A DNA stretch of 64,000 bases, taken from Camelus bactrianus. Taxonomy: Eukaryota > Chordata > Mammalia > Artiodactyla > Camelidae. This document shows, one piece after another, positions 47,166-58,984 of the stretch. The position numbers and the translations under genes are program-made. Position 1 is the first letter of the stretch. Each line of letters starts with the position of its first letter. The stretch covers positions 44,099,206-44,163,205 of the forward strand of contig NC_133555.1 in NCBI RefSeq assembly GCF_048773025.1, given 5' to 3'. The notes beneath the pieces were generated by a model, which saw nothing but the letters and a program-made list of their open reading frames with translations, was not told the DNA's origin and did not search any database.

Positions 47166-47467
47166 GCGAGTGGATCTCAAGCTCAGCAATGCCCCAGCAA
47201 TGTTCAGGCCCTTGCCCAGAGGAAGACGTCTGTGCTCCGTGTAGCCCTGCACATCCAGAGGGAGCCGCGTTCACGCCCACTAACCCCAGCTCTTTCCAAA
47301 CCAATCATTAAAGTCCTCATCAGAAAGCTTTTAACCAAGATTTCTGACAGCTTCCTCCAGGATCCTATGGAATCAGACAGGAGGCTGAATTGAGAAAAGC
47401 AGGGAAAGTAAGATGGATGCAGTTCTACAGAGAAAGACTCCGGTTCAGTGAGAGAAAAAAAAATTAC
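47166..47467. other. Unique non-coding sequence
   Basis: No gene or repeat recognised before the (TA)n tract. Confidence 0.4.
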
Positions 47468-47487
47468 TTATATATATATATATATCT
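47468..47487. repeat. (TA)n microsatellite
   Basis: About nine TA units. Confidence 0.8.
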
Positions 47488-47489
47488 GT

Positions 47490-47985
47490 CTTGAATGGAG
47501 TTAATTTCTTTTCCTTTTCACTCAAAACTGAAACAGGGTTATTTTCTAAATAGCTTGTGGCAGCTTGTTTTCTATAGCAGCTCTTTCAATTGAGCTCATA
47601 CGGTAATAATTTACTTCAGAACAACTGAAGCAGTTGGAAAAAACACTGGATGAGGAAAAAGAGAAAGGTACTGGCCAGGGAGTTGGTTAGATTTTTTCCC
47701 CTCTTTTTGAGATTATTTATCCTTAAAGCACAGTATCTTTCTTCCAGATCTGGAGGATTCAAACAAGGACTAACAAATCACGCGGTAAAGCAGCAATAAG
47801 CGGAACAATTACTCCAAGCTAGAAGATGTATTTCTTACGGGAAATGTGATTTGAATCGCTGAGGTTTTTAAATTCACCTCAGGATGCTCCTGGGCCGTGC
47901 TGCCAGTAACAGGAAAATTCCAGGCTATTTGGTATTCTCTCCCGAGTGAGCTGTCATTTTTACACGATCACTGTTTTTATTTAAC
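47490..47985. other. Repeat-free block, candidate conserved enhancer
   Basis: 500 bases with no repeat or low complexity and motifs such as 'cggtaataatttacttcag', 'acaaatcacgcggtaaagca' and 'ggaacaattactccaagc'. CpGs in AT-rich context (cgcgg near 47780, 'aatcgctgag') have escaped decay, a mild hint of constraint. Confidence 0.3.
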
Positions 47986-48354
47986 ATTCAATGGATGGGG
48001 ACAGGGGTTAGGCACTGTTCAGGTTCCATTAAAGACAGCTCCTGTCTTCAACCCGTTTGCATCATAGAATGACAAGAGAAAGAAACACAGGGAATGAAAT
48101 ACATCTTAGAGACACACTGTGGTCATGCCCAGGATCCTTGACATGACCTGCATGCTTGGGTGGGCATGGTAAATTTCTCTCCTCCACGGGGAGAAAAATT
48201 TCTCTCCCATAAGACAGGTGACTCCAACACTCAACCACTGCACAGGTGAGTACCAGAGGCCAGGCAAGGAAGGCATTCTCATCCCCAGGGTAACTAAAGC
48301 TAGCCATAATGTAGTATCTTGCATCAGTGTCATTTGTGGAAGATAGTGCTTTAC
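47986..48354. other. Unique non-coding sequence
   Basis: Contains a small duplication of 'aaatttctctcc' (near 48171 and 48195). No gene or repeat recognised. Confidence 0.4.
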
Positions 48355-48840
48355 ATTTTTTAAATTGAGGTAACATTGGTTTATATTATAATGTTTCATG
48401 TGTACATTACACTTCTACTTCTTTATACACTACAGTGTACTCACCACCAAAAATTTAGTTTCCACCCATCACCATATAGTTGATTCCCTTACCCATTTCA
48501 TCCTTTCTCCCCACCCCTCTTCCCCTCTAATAACCACTACGCTGTTCTTTGTATCTATGAGTTTGTTTCTGTTTGGTTTGGCTTGTTCATTTATTTTGTT
48601 TGTTTTTTATGGTCCACATATAAGTGAAATCATACAGTATTTGTCTTTCTCCATGTGACTTATTTCATTTAACATAATACCTTCAAGGTCTATCCATGTG
48701 GTCTCAAATGACAAGATTTCATCTTTTTCTATGGCTGAGTAGTATTCCATTATGTATATACACCACACCTTCCTTATCTATTCATCCATCGATTGGCTCT
48801 TAGGATGTTTCCCTATCTTGGCTATCGAACACTTCATATT
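48355..48840 (-). mobile_element. L1 3' end, antisense
   Basis: 'taacattggtttatattat', 'gtgtactcaccaccaaaaat', 'cccctctaataaccactac', 'tggctgagtagtattccatt' and 'cttatctattcatccatcga' are the L1 3' UTR and ORF2 tail in reverse. Moderately diverged, L1MA/MB-like. Confidence 0.85.
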
Positions 48841-48959
48841 TTTTCATTTTGTGTCGGCAGAGGAAATGACCAGTTAGCCTGAGTATTGTCAACAGAAGCA
48901 ACTAGACAGGGCAATCTAATGAAAACTAAAGAGTAGATGTAAAATGCCAAAGCTAGGCA
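48841..48959. other. Short unique sequence
   Basis: No signal recognised. Confidence 0.4.
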
Positions 48960-49035
48960 GAGAAAGAGAGACTGGGTGACTTGCCATGGGTCACATAGCT
49001 ATTCAGTGATAAAGGCTAGCATTCGTGAACAGCTA
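48960..49035 (-). mobile_element. MIR SINE
   Basis: 'actgggtgacttgccatggg' and 'tcacatagctattcagtgat' match the MIR antisense core. Confidence 0.7.
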
Positions 49036-49101
49036 CTCTCTAAACTTCCAGCCTCCACCTCCCCACTGATGATGCCTACCAACACACATACTCTTAAAAG
49101 A

Positions 49102-49121
49102 AGCAGCAGCAGCAGCAGCAG
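49102..49121. repeat. (AGC)n microsatellite
   Basis: Six AGC units. Not in a credible coding context. Confidence 0.85.
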
Positions 49122-50470
49122 TACAAAAAATAGAAAAGGAGAGGAGTTGGGGGAAAGAAGGTAGCAATTTGGAAGTCTTCATATGTCTGCATTTCTTCTC
49201 TGTGCAGATTTCCTAAGATGGTAGAGCCATGTTTGGTCTCTGAGGAGCTCGGGGAAAATGTTCTTAGTGCGTCCTCTGTTAGCCTCACCTCATTAAGAGT
49301 CAAGAGTGGCTCTGGGAGAAGTGTCTCTAGGTCTTATCTGATTAAAAATCCAGAATAATCCAGAAGCATTATCCAGACTTTATCTCATCAAAAGCTAGAG
49401 TAATCCAGAACAGAGTAGCTTTGGAAAAAAGATTTTCAGAAAGCTCTACAAATATAAGTTTGTCCCTCTGAGATGTGGATGACTGTTCTAGAAAAGTAGA
49501 AAAAGAACGAACGGATGGATATACAAGGGCAAAACTAGAGAGAGGAAGGCAAAGGGCCTCTGTCTTCATAAGGTCCAGCACATGATCTTCAATTTGCAGG
49601 GTATCTCCAGGTCTAGGATATATCTTTCCTTTTGATAGCCCGATATTAGCTAAGGTTACTTTGGTTGTGAAAATCAAATAAAACTGGCTTATTCCCATCT
49701 CCCACGCTCTGGGAAAGCCATGCCCCACTCTAAGAATGGTTCTGTGGCTTTTTGTTCTTATAGTCACAGGAGTCCACCTTGGAGGCCAGCTCTTCACCTA
49801 ACTCGCATTCCCCGCTCCCACCTATCACTTCCTTCTGCCCACTGCTGACCAAGGGGTGGAACACCTTGACCTCCACAAAACACCACTCCCACCACACTTA
49901 GAAACAGATGAGTATCACATCGCATACAAGTACAGACTGGAAGATAAACCTGATTGCTACACAGCCCCGTGCTTCATCAGGGCCTGAGCAATACCTGTGA
50001 GGACCACACACCCACCCACTTGCCACAGAGGGTTTCCTCCTCAAGCCCACTGGACTCTCATGGTGCTCTCCTTTCAAATTTGTTTCCCACTGATCCATTT
50101 CAAGACTACCTCCAGCTCACAAATTCCTTTTCATTTTTAAACCAAGGAATTAAACTACTCATTAGGGCCCATTAGGACACTAGCATCAACAGTTCCTAAA
50201 ATGATACATTTTTTCCTCCACCACACAATCCTCAATTCCCAATCACTACTCTAGTCCGAATTTCCATTACGCCATGCCTGAGGGAGATTCTTCCTGCTTC
50301 CAGTCTCTCCCCCTTTCCATTTCTTCTGACGCTGGCAAGTGCATCTTCTGCAAACCTGCTTCCTGTGCCGTCACCAGCTCCTCCCCTTCTCAGACACCTT
50401 CGGGGAATCCTCACCACCACTTACATTTGCAAACACATTTTCAAAGCTTGATTTCCTAAGGAAATATCTT
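49122..50470. other. Unique sequence, possibly a degraded LTR at 49200-49800
   Basis: A 142-codon minus-strand frame (49369-49797) is the longest here but shows no domain and no splice context. The end of the stretch ('aatcaaataaaactggctta' near 49670) reads somewhat like an LTR. I could not identify a family, so it is left unassigned. Confidence 0.3.
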
Positions 50471-50479
50471 GAAAGGCAT

Positions 50480-50790
50480 GAAAAAGTGCTTCAATAACGA
50501 TATCATCACCTAAAGAGAATCGGAGCTGATCAAAAAGTAAAGCTACAATTAACGCACCATTAAACAGGAGCTGTTAAGTGCGTGGAAGTCAAGAAATGCA
50601 GTGATGTTTCCCATGCATGGTAATAATTAATAACACAAGATCTCCATGGCACTTCACATACTCGGAACACTTCACAGACATGAGCTAATTAATTACACAG
50701 ATAAAGATATTACAGGTCTTTCTTTTTATATCAGTGGGTTCATTAAATTCCCCGTTTGGTTAACGAAGTAATTTCCTGTACATCTGAATT
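50480..50790. other. Repeat-free block, candidate conserved enhancer
   Basis: Contains 'acaattaacgcaccattaaa', 'gcatggtaataattaataac' and 'gagctaattaattacacaga', i.e. several homeodomain-type cores, and 'ttggttaacgaagtaattt'. No repeat homology. Conservation is untested. Confidence 0.35.
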
Positions 50791-51544
50791 CCTGAGTAGG
50801 GTGGAAGGAAAGGAGAGGGCAGCAGAAATGTCCAAGAGTTAGTCTTTGTCCTTCCTTCATTTCCTAGGAATCTGTACCAAAAAAGTCCTCACTCCACTCA
50901 CTTAGGGAAAGAGCTATATAGCAAGGGCTGCCGTAGCTTCAGCCAACCTCTGTCTTAGCGCCTACAGCTGCCACTGACACTAAGATCTTGGGAGGACATA
51001 ACCTCGTCCATCAGAGTTACCCCTGCACAGGACATGCAAGAGGTTGGAGGCCATCTCATCAGAGTAATGAACTCAAGGTCTTTCTGAGAGCCCTCTACAT
51101 GCCTGGAATACCAATTAATTCCCAAGAAGATGCCAGGACCCCCCATCCTGTTCCTTGGCTCTCCCACGCCATTGTCCCTGTCCCCACCCAAACCTTTGCT
51201 AGAACTCTGATGTTCCTCTGTGAACTTTCTTGGGAACTGTGGCCCTGGACACACAACTTTGGACATCCAGCTCCACTCTGACCCATGAAGCTGGGAGCAC
51301 TGGCCCTCTTTGGGAACTGTACCCATAGAAACTTAGTTTCTCTGTTAGACTAAAACTGAAATACTGCACATTCCTAACGAAAACTGTTGTAGACAGTCCT
51401 CCACTACTGTTGTCTAATTACCAAGCAGTGTAACAAAGATTATGCAATTTCTCTGCACTGTAACAAATGTGTCAGAGGTAGGATCATCACATGAACTTGA
51501 TCAAATTACAGCACTAACTTCTACATAACCTAAGGGACAACACC
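50791..51544. other. Unique non-coding sequence
   Basis: Several overlapping frames on both strands at 50955-51326 (up to 123 codons). None has a recognisable domain. Confidence 0.4.
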
Positions 51545-51630
51545 ATATTGTGGAAAAGACTTGACTCTGCAGCCATTGAGTTCTGGGTTCAAATCCTAGG
51601 TCTGCCAGGATGAAAGGAATAAACCAGTTT
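51545..51630 (+). mobile_element. MIR SINE 5' part
   Basis: 'attgagttctgggttcaaat' followed by 'cctaggtctgccaggat' is the tRNA-related/core junction of MIR ('ctgggttcaaatcccggctctgcca'). Confidence 0.7.
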
Positions 51631-52379
51631 GAATGCGCATGACATATAGTAACTACAAACTACAGGTATTTGTTTAGTGCCGTTAAGTCAATTGCCCTTA
51701 TTACTATAGGAATCCAGACTATAATCACGGCCCCTGTACTCCTAGGGTACAGACTAAACAGAGACTTGGACTGGAAGAACTAACTTTTTTTTTGTTTTTT
51801 GCTTTATTTCTATGGGAGACACAAGAATAGATTTTCACAAGGTCTTCTAAGCTCCAAAATTTCACAATCAACTCTAATTGCTCCCATCAATTCTGCCTTT
51901 TCCCCAGTATAGATCCACAGTCATCCATTTGGTCCTTTGATGGTCTAAGAATCATAGAATCAGACACTTGAGTCTCCTCTACCAAATCTCATTTTCATTT
52001 TAAAGAGGGAAAAATGGGGAGAGCAGTACCCCAGAGTGATCTAGGAGGCTGTCATCCAGGGTTTGAAGGGCTCTGAGTTCTCAGAAATGTCCACCAAATA
52101 AAATATAACTCTCAAAAAAATAAAAAAGGAGGGAGAAATGAGTATTCTTTACCATTACCCCTGCACTCTTGATAATAAGAGACCATAACTAGATTTTTTT
52201 TTGTCTGTCAATCAACAGAAAAGAGACAACACACAAAGAACTCCATTCCTTTTTAAGGTAATAATTTCTCAAGAGGTACTAGGGTTGAAAGCAAAGTCTG
52301 AAAAGTTTTCTTCTCCTTCTGAATCCTTAAGAGTTTTAGATTAATATAATGATAGACCTGTAAACTACGACAAACATTA
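51631..52379. other. Unique non-coding sequence
   Basis: No repeat or coding signal recognised. A weak MIR-like stretch near 51960-52050 is not strong enough to call. Confidence 0.4.
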
Positions 52380-52515
52380 CTCTGAACATCACAGTAGTCT
52401 TATGAGACAAGGTTTTTAATTCTTACTTTACAAATTGGGAAAATTCAGGCCCAGAAAGGTGAACGATGTAGACAAGATTCAAATCAGATCTGAAGGGGCT
52501 TAAAGTCTGGTCCCT
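52380..52515 (-). mobile_element. MIR SINE
   Basis: 'cttactttacaaattgggaa', 'aattcaggcccagaaaggtg' and 'caagattcaaatcagatctg' are the MIR antisense order. Confidence 0.75.
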
Positions 52516-52789
52516 AACCCTGAGACTACCAAGAAATAGTAATTCTTTTTCCCTCTTCTCCAATTCAGAGAGTCAGGTACTGTCAGAGAGAGTTTCCCTG
52601 ACCTGGGAAGCTGTGTTCTGGGTGCTGGGGATTCAATGCATTCCCAGAAAGAAGGGATGAACCAAGAGAAGTGAGTAAAACTATGGATGAGCAAAGGTAC
52701 TGCCGAGAAAAGTTTTTTCCTCATTTCAGAGCTCTGAGAAAAGTCAACCAGCAGAGACAAAAGACCTGGTTGCAGAGACAATGCTATGT
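52516..52789. other. Unique non-coding sequence
   Basis: No signal recognised. Confidence 0.4.
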
Positions 52790-53200
52790 GTTCACCCTCC
52801 CTGTTTCTTTGCCTTGGGAATGTAGCTGGACTACATTTCCCAGCTTCCCCTGCAACTAGATGGGGTCATCTGGTCATGTGATTGAGTTCTGTGTGGGCAA
52901 GCCCTACTCAAAAGACCTCCCTCACTTTTTCTGACTCCAAGCCAGATACAGAGGACCCTGTGGAGGTCTCTGATGCCTCAGATGGAAGAATCCTGGGTTC
53001 CTGAATGACTGCATGAAGCAGAGCATCACTGCCCACTACCTGCACTGGGCAATAGCATGAATGAGGATAAACCTGCACTGTGATGAGCCAAGGAGATCCG
53101 AGGGTGGTGTTACAGCACCTAGCACAACCTAACACTCTTTGTAATTCCACCACATAGGCTAGGGCTTCAGCCTCTGCAGCCTTCCTTCTCACCCTTCCAA
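52790..53200 (+). mobile_element. MaLR-like LTR fossil
   Basis: Best copy of the family also at 1797 and 45790: 'ggactacatttcccagcttc', 'atctggtcatgtgattgagt', 'gagttctgtgtgggcaag', 'gaatcctgggttcctgaatg' and 'gaatgaggataaacctgcac'. Solo LTR, diverged, sense strand. Confidence 0.55.
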
Positions 53201-53329
53201 TGAACCTTTGCTGTCTTCCCACTGCTCATTAGCACCTCTACCTCAGCTTGCACTGAAAAAATGAAAGAAGATGGAATTTAAATCGCTTCATTTTCTTCTT
53301 GTTAGCAGTGCTGGTCTTAAGAGGAAACA

Positions 53330-53381
53330 AATAAAATAAAATAAAATAAAATAAAATAAAATAAAATAAAATAAAATAAAA
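53330..53381. repeat. (AAATA)n microsatellite
   Basis: Ten near-perfect AAATA units. Antisense it produces a Phe-Ile-Leu-Phe-Tyr repeat frame that is not a gene. Confidence 0.9.
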
Positions 53382-53739
53382 GTTCAGTAGAATCAGAGAG
53401 GAAGTTAAAATTAGGGCTGAAGATGAGTTTTGAAAATCACCTGTGGAGTTCAGTTTTCTGTGCTCTCTTCCCTTCATTAATCAACAACTGGCTGTGTTAC
53501 CAGGCAGTGAAGCGAGGAGGGTCACTTCCACCTGCACATTTGTCTGTCCCTTCTAGACTGTTTTGCTCCAAGTGTGAGTCCACATACACCATGAAACCTC
53601 TCAAAGTTGCATGCTGACAGCCACCAGTTACATGCAGATGCCATCACACATCAGCCCTGCCTGGGCTTCAAGCAAAGTGTCACAGGACGCCATCAGTGAC
53701 AAATGTGCTGGACATCATCTGGTCCTACGTGGTCATTTT
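53382..53739. other. Unique non-coding sequence
   Basis: No signal recognised. Confidence 0.4.
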
Positions 53740-53825
53740 GCATTGGATAATCCAGAAGCCCAAAGATGCTAATTCATTTTCCCACAATCACCTAGTAAGT
53801 CTAAGACCAGGCTTCCTGACTCCCA
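53740..53825 (-). mobile_element. MIR SINE
   Basis: 'ttcccacaatcacctagtaa' and 'aagaccaggcttcctgactc' match the MIR antisense 5' half. Confidence 0.6.
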
Positions 53826-54835
53826 AGTAAAATGCTGGAAATACGTATTTTAAAACTAAGGGAGAGATAAGAAAATAATACTTAACGTATTTTAAAAGGC
53901 AAGCAAATAATATACCAAAGCATCAGAGAAGGTCTGGAAAAGGGTCAGATATTCCTGCAAATAGCATCACTAAGACATCCTTGAAAGGAAGGACAGAAGA
54001 GAGGGAGAGGGGAAAAAAGGAAGAAAGAGCAAGGATTCTGATTGCCAGCACAACTCCTCCTGGGAAGTCCTGGCCCCTGTGTCAGCTCTCCTGGTCTTTG
54101 GGAGATGCACCACAACGTGTGGACTTAGTGCTAAATCTAAAGCTTGAGAGCTGGGCCAGCTTACATGTATGAATGTGATTCTCCCCATCACTATCATCCA
54201 CAAAAAACTGACATTAAGGGCATCTTGAACCAGAAAGGACACCCAGAAGCAGTCTCTACAGGACATTCCTAGCAGTTTACCTCCAAAATGGGGAGTTGGC
54301 TGGTTGGGATGGAAATGAAAAGACAAGTATTGTATTAAGAGTCTTGGGTCCTGGATATCCTTGATTGAGAGATTCACCTCCTCCTATCCTTGGGTCTTCA
54401 AGGTTCAGCCCTGAGAGTCAGTTTAAACCCAGAAGAAGTCACTTAAATTAAACCTACCCTAAAGACAGTCCCGATTAAGAACCATATCTGAGGGTATAAA
54501 CAGATCCACTTTAACTTGCTAAATCTACAGGGTCACACTTTCTAGTTTTTGGATCCTTCTGCCCAGGACCAGATAATGTTGCTTAAATCTATTCCACTCA
54601 TCCAGAATTCTGGGACAAAACATTAAAAACAATAATAACACTCTCAAGCCCTCCTTTCACTCTTGGGGTCCATTTTTTCAAGGGAAATGTTAACTTATCC
54701 AATTTTTAGAAAGGGGCAAAGAAAAAAGGCTGCTCTTGGCAAAGGATTCATCTAGGTAAAGACTGCCTCCTCCAGGATCCCTCTAGTCTTTCCCTCACCG
54801 TGACTCATTCCCCTTCTGGATCACCAGAACCCTGA
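53826..54835. other. Unique non-coding sequence
   Basis: A 135-codon minus-strand frame at 53970-54377 has no domain and lies over purine-rich sequence. No repeat is recognised. Confidence 0.4.
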
Positions 54836-55290
54836 ATCAGCCAGGGTCCTATCAGGGTTCGGAAGTCATTTCAGATGGATGGTTCAGATGAAGGGACTTC
54901 TTGAAGGACCACTTACAGAAGTGTAGGAAAGGTTAAGGAAACAGACAAAGGATGTTCCAGCACTCAGAGACTAGGAAGGCATAACACTATTTCTAACCCC
55001 ATGAACGATGGGGTAAGGTGAGGAAATCATGTTACTGGAGCTCAGTGAGGGCTGGACTGTGGAAGAGCCACACTACTGGAGATGTAGCTATGGAGGACAC
55101 AGCAACAATCAAAGTCATGAGAGTGGGGCAAGGAGAAGGCAGGAAGAAATACTCTGGCCTCTCCCCTTGTTCTCCAGAACAAAGCTTACCATTGTCCAAA
55201 TCCTCCTGGAGGCCAAAGGGCAAGGCAGCCCACTGAGGTAGTCCATGTGGGCCATGCTTCCAGAGCACAGAGCAACAGAGAGAAGACACA
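54836..55290 (-). mobile_element. LTR-like mammalian repeat, family unassigned
   Basis: 'ccagggtcctatcagggttc', 'tcagagactaggaaggcata', 'catgttactggagctcagtg' and 'ggaggccaaagggcaaggca' follow a common mammalian repeat usually read in this polarity. Broken and diverged. Confidence 0.4.
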
Positions 55291-55584
55291 GCTCAGGCCC
55301 CTTCCTCATTGTTCTCCCAGGCTCATCTTCCCTTCTCCTTCCATAGTCTTGGTGCACTAGAGGCTGTCCTTCACAGCTTTGAAATCTCTGAGTCTCAGAG
55401 TACTTCACAGACTTGTTTAGAGGCATTTCTCTTATTACAGTGCATGATCTAGGGGGAGCCATGTAATACCCAGAAAGACACACAAAAAAACTGTGGTAAT
55501 TGCTATGTCCTGGATAGGCAAAGATCTAGAAGAACTGGTTTAGATTGGGAGGAATCAAGGAAGTTCTACCTGCCCTTATATCAG
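55291..55584. other. Unique sequence
   Basis: No signal recognised. Confidence 0.4.
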
Positions 55585-55960
55585 ATGAAGCTTAAGACCG
55601 TATAATATCACTTACATGTGGAACCTTAAAAATGACACAAATGAACTTATTCAAAAAACAGAAACAGACTCACAGACAGAAAATCAATTTATGGTTACCA
55701 AAGGGGAAAGGGTAAGAGAAGGATAAATTAAAAGTTTGGGATTAGTAGATAAAACTACTATATATAAAATGGATAAACAACAAGGTCCTATTGTTTAGCA
55801 CAGGGAACAATATTCAACATCTTGTAATAACCTACATTTTAAAAGAATATGAAAAAGAATACATATAAATGTATTAATGAATCATTATGCTGTACACCAG
55901 AAACTAACACAACATTGTAAATCAGCTATACTTCAATTAAAAAAAAAAGACTTATCACAT
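55585..55960 (+). mobile_element. L1 3' end, youngest-looking L1 here
   Basis: 5'-truncated L1 with 'ttatggttaccaaaggggaa', 'aacaacaaggtcctattgtt', 'tagcacagggaacaatattc' and the tail 'taacacaacattgtaaatca' ending in an A-run at about 55940. This tail wording belongs to laurasiatherian, notably cetartiodactyl, L1s. Low divergence compared with the other L1s suggests the most recent L1 insertion in the window. Confidence 0.9.
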
Positions 55961-56747
55961 TAGAGAAGAAGAGAGTGAATAGTATCCAACTATTCAAAAA
56001 GGACTTTCAAGTTCCTATCAAGGAAACGGTCATATTGGGAGGAAAGAATTCTCTGTATTTCTTGGGCTCTCAACGATTGGGAGTTAAGCCACAAGTTAAA
56101 GGGAAAGAAAGAATTCAGGATATAATAAATCCTTGCCACAGAGGAAAGCCCAGTCTTTCTGGTCTTATGCTGAGTATGGAGAAGAGAAAGAGATGGAGAA
56201 GCAAATGTGTCCTGGCTTCCCTCCAGGCTGAAATCCCAGAGAGTTTGAACACAATGGTAACCTTTCAGTTAGCAGAGGGATGCACGAGACCCCTGGGGGC
56301 TAGCAAACCACCTCTTAGATCATAGTTTGAGGAAGGCTGCAGTGGTTTCAGAAAAGGCCGCCATTCAGCTAGTTACAAAGTCTAAAATGGCTAAAGAGTG
56401 ATGCTACAACACAAGTGGAAGGAGTTCTCTAAATATTTGACCTGAGAATGGCAACTCTGATTCCTTATGTTTGGTGTACAGTAAGCAGGGGACCCAAAAG
56501 ACTTTGTGTATCCTGATGAAGGGACGCGGAAGTACCCAGAACACTGAATCAACTGAGTCAGGGCTCCAAACACAGGTTGTGGAGAACCAGGACACAAGTC
56601 ATTTTCTTATATTCCTTCTTATGTTTCAGAAGAACTCTTGAATTATGTTCAAATCGGCTACACGAGTGGTAAATATTTTGAGTGCTTGATTTTTTCTTTA
56701 ATTGAAAGTTTGGTTGGGGGCATATTCAGAATTTGAGACACATCGTT
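55961..56747. other. Unique non-coding sequence
   Basis: A 116-codon frame (55975-56325) starts just past the L1 tail and has no known domain. No repeat is recognised. Confidence 0.4.
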
Positions 56748-56780
56748 TTCTTTCTTTCTTTCTTTCTTTCTTTCTTTTTT
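56748..56780. repeat. (TTTC)n microsatellite
   Basis: About eight TTTC units ending in a T-run. Confidence 0.9.
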
Positions 56781-57139
56781 TAAAGAAAAAGTATTTCTTT
56801 ATTTGACGGTGAGAAGTCTAATGTCAAGCTGATTCTCACTGCATCTCAGGTAACCTGCTTCTTACTTACAAAACTTTCAGAATATTCTTTTTAACCTTGG
56901 AGTTTTCTACTTTAACTTGATTGCTTCTAAGTGTGAACTCTTTTTTCCTCAGCATCCTGTTCAGTGTGTGTTAGACCATGACACTCTGAAGACCCTTCTT
57001 TCTTCATGTCGAAGAAACTTTCCTCTATTTTCTATCGGTTTCTTCCACTCCCTCATCTCTGTCCTCTTCCTGGGACTCTTAATGGATGAATGTTTAATTC
57101 CTTATAACCCAGTTGTCTGTATTTTATTATCTTCTACAT
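56781..57139. other. Unique AT-rich sequence
   Basis: No signal recognised. Confidence 0.35.
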
Positions 57140-57260
57140 AGTGAAAACTGGATACAACCTGTATTTCTAACAAGAGAGGATTGATTAAATACATCATGAC
57201 ACCTTTGTTGGTGACACATGAAGTAGTTTCTTAAATGATTATTTATAAAAAGAAATCTAT
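57140..57260 (+). mobile_element. L1 ORF2 tail scrap
   Basis: 'gaaaactggatacaacctgt' with 'gattgattaaatacatcatg' resembles the L1 ORF2 end. Short and degraded. Confidence 0.45.
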
Positions 57261-57309
57261 AAAAAGGAAATCTAGATAGTCATGCACTTTCAAGAAGAAC
57301 AACAACAAA

Positions 57310-57760
57310 ATTCAACCATAGGTTTTGTATTTGTTTGGCTCTTTTCTGGTTACATTTATCAAAGTACCACATACATAGAGATAAGTGCACCCAAGTGTAC
57401 AAATTGATGAATTTTCACAAACTGAACAACCTGCGTAACCAGCACCCAGATCAAGAAAGAATGTTACCAATACCTGGAAGCCCCCCAAGCTGCTTCCTGT
57501 CTCCACCTACCCAAGGGCAACCACTGTCCTGACTTTCACTGCCTGAGTAGCAGTGCCTGTCTTTGAACTTGACATATGTGTAGGATAATACAGCACATGC
57601 GCTCAGTGGCTGGCTTTCTATGCCCAGTGTTATGTTCCTGAGATCCAACCCCATTGTACGCAGGGTTGCAGGGTTCCCATTCTCGCTGCTGAGTACTTTT
57701 CCATGTGTGAATATACTCCAGTTTATGTCTATTCTACTGTTGACAGGATAACTTTTTAGA
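57310..57760 (-). mobile_element. L1 3' UTR/ORF2 end, antisense
   Basis: 'tgatgaattttcacaaactg', 'acctgcgtaaccagcaccca', 'acccaagggcaaccactgtc' and 'ttttccatgtgtgaatatac' parallel the reverse of old L1 3' ends. Confidence 0.75.
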
Positions 57761-58984
57761 CTTTTGTCTTCCATTGTGGGAGATTTTCTTGACTTATCTC
57801 CTAGCTTTGGTCTTTAACCCTGGCTTCTCTACTTCTTATTGAGTCAGTCTTTTGGTTTCTCTTTTTCATTCTCATAGAACGTATTTTAAGTTTCCAGTAA
57901 TTCCTTTTTTACTGTTTTTTTTGGTATACAATATCTTGTTCTTTGTTTTTTTAAATAGGAAAAAATGAACAATACCCACCTGCCTCTCTTTTTAAGGATA
58001 TTTTAGAACTTTCAAGTTCTTTTTTCATTTCCCAATTATTTCTGTCTCTTCCACAGAAGGTTGCTCTATTTTTTTTTTTTTTTGGTTGTTGTTTGTGTTT
58101 CAACTTGAGCCTTCCCTTTCATGCTACTGATTTACCTTAAATGCCTGTGTTATGGTTGAGAATTCATATTCATGAGTAAGGAGCAAAACTTCCTCTGTAG
58201 TTGGGTAGGTCTGTTTCCCTAACAAGCTTCTCCAACAGTAGAACACGGGGAAGGCAGGCTCCACGTAGGAGGCAGGGGCTGGCAACCTGCCAACTCTCCT
58301 GTGGGGGTACAGGACTAAGGAGCTGTCTGCAGGCGGCATTTCCCCCAACTGCCACATAAAGAGGGCTTGGGTTTCATATCGGAATGATTTCTTGAGTGGA
58401 GCTGCTTTGTTCTTGATGCCCTTGTTTTTTCTCTTTCTAATGTTGATTTCTGCTTAGTTAATTTCTGATCTACTCAGTTTTTCTCCAGATCCCCCAAACC
58501 ACAGGAGAATACCTTCCTAGAAAAATCACACATTTTCTTTAGAGACTAACTCTTGGATTTTGTGCCACTGCCGTGAGCTCTGTGTACGAGGGGAAGTGGG
58601 GAAAAAAGGATACTACAGCATGTTATAATTTCCTTTTTTTTTTTTTGTTACTAACACTGATGATCACCCCATGGCCAGCATTTTGTATTTGTTGGCCTCG
58701 ACCTCAAAGCTACTTCTGCTCCCCCTTGGAGAAGACTGCTCTCATTGTGGGTGTTTCAGGCTGCAGTTTCTCCAGCTCTGTTGTCTTTATCAAACTGATC
58801 ACATTGTTTCTTCTCATCTAGGATTTCTCTGTTTTGCTGTTGGCTTTTGTCCTTGTCTTCCAGCATTACTGTATTTAAATTATGGCTCTTTAAAATCTCC
58901 CTTTGTCCTTTCAGGGCACTTTTGGGAGAAAGGAAGGCTGGACGTATGAGTCTGCCATCTTGAATCTGAAACCAGATGTACATG
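57761..58984. other. T-rich sequence, unassigned
   Basis: Pyrimidine-biased over 1.2 kb, including T-runs near 58070 and 58630. The bias and its position next to an antisense L1 suggest more antisense L1, but no landmark could be fixed. No gene. Confidence 0.3.

Noticed and set aside
49369-49797. 142-codon minus-strand frame as a gene
   Set aside because: Longest frame in the window but no recognisable domain, and it may overlap a degraded repeat.
53238-53477. Repetitive FILFY protein
   Set aside because: Antisense translation of the AAATA microsatellite.
53970-54377. 135-codon minus-strand frame as a gene
   Set aside because: Composition follows underlying purine/pyrimidine bias and no domain is seen.
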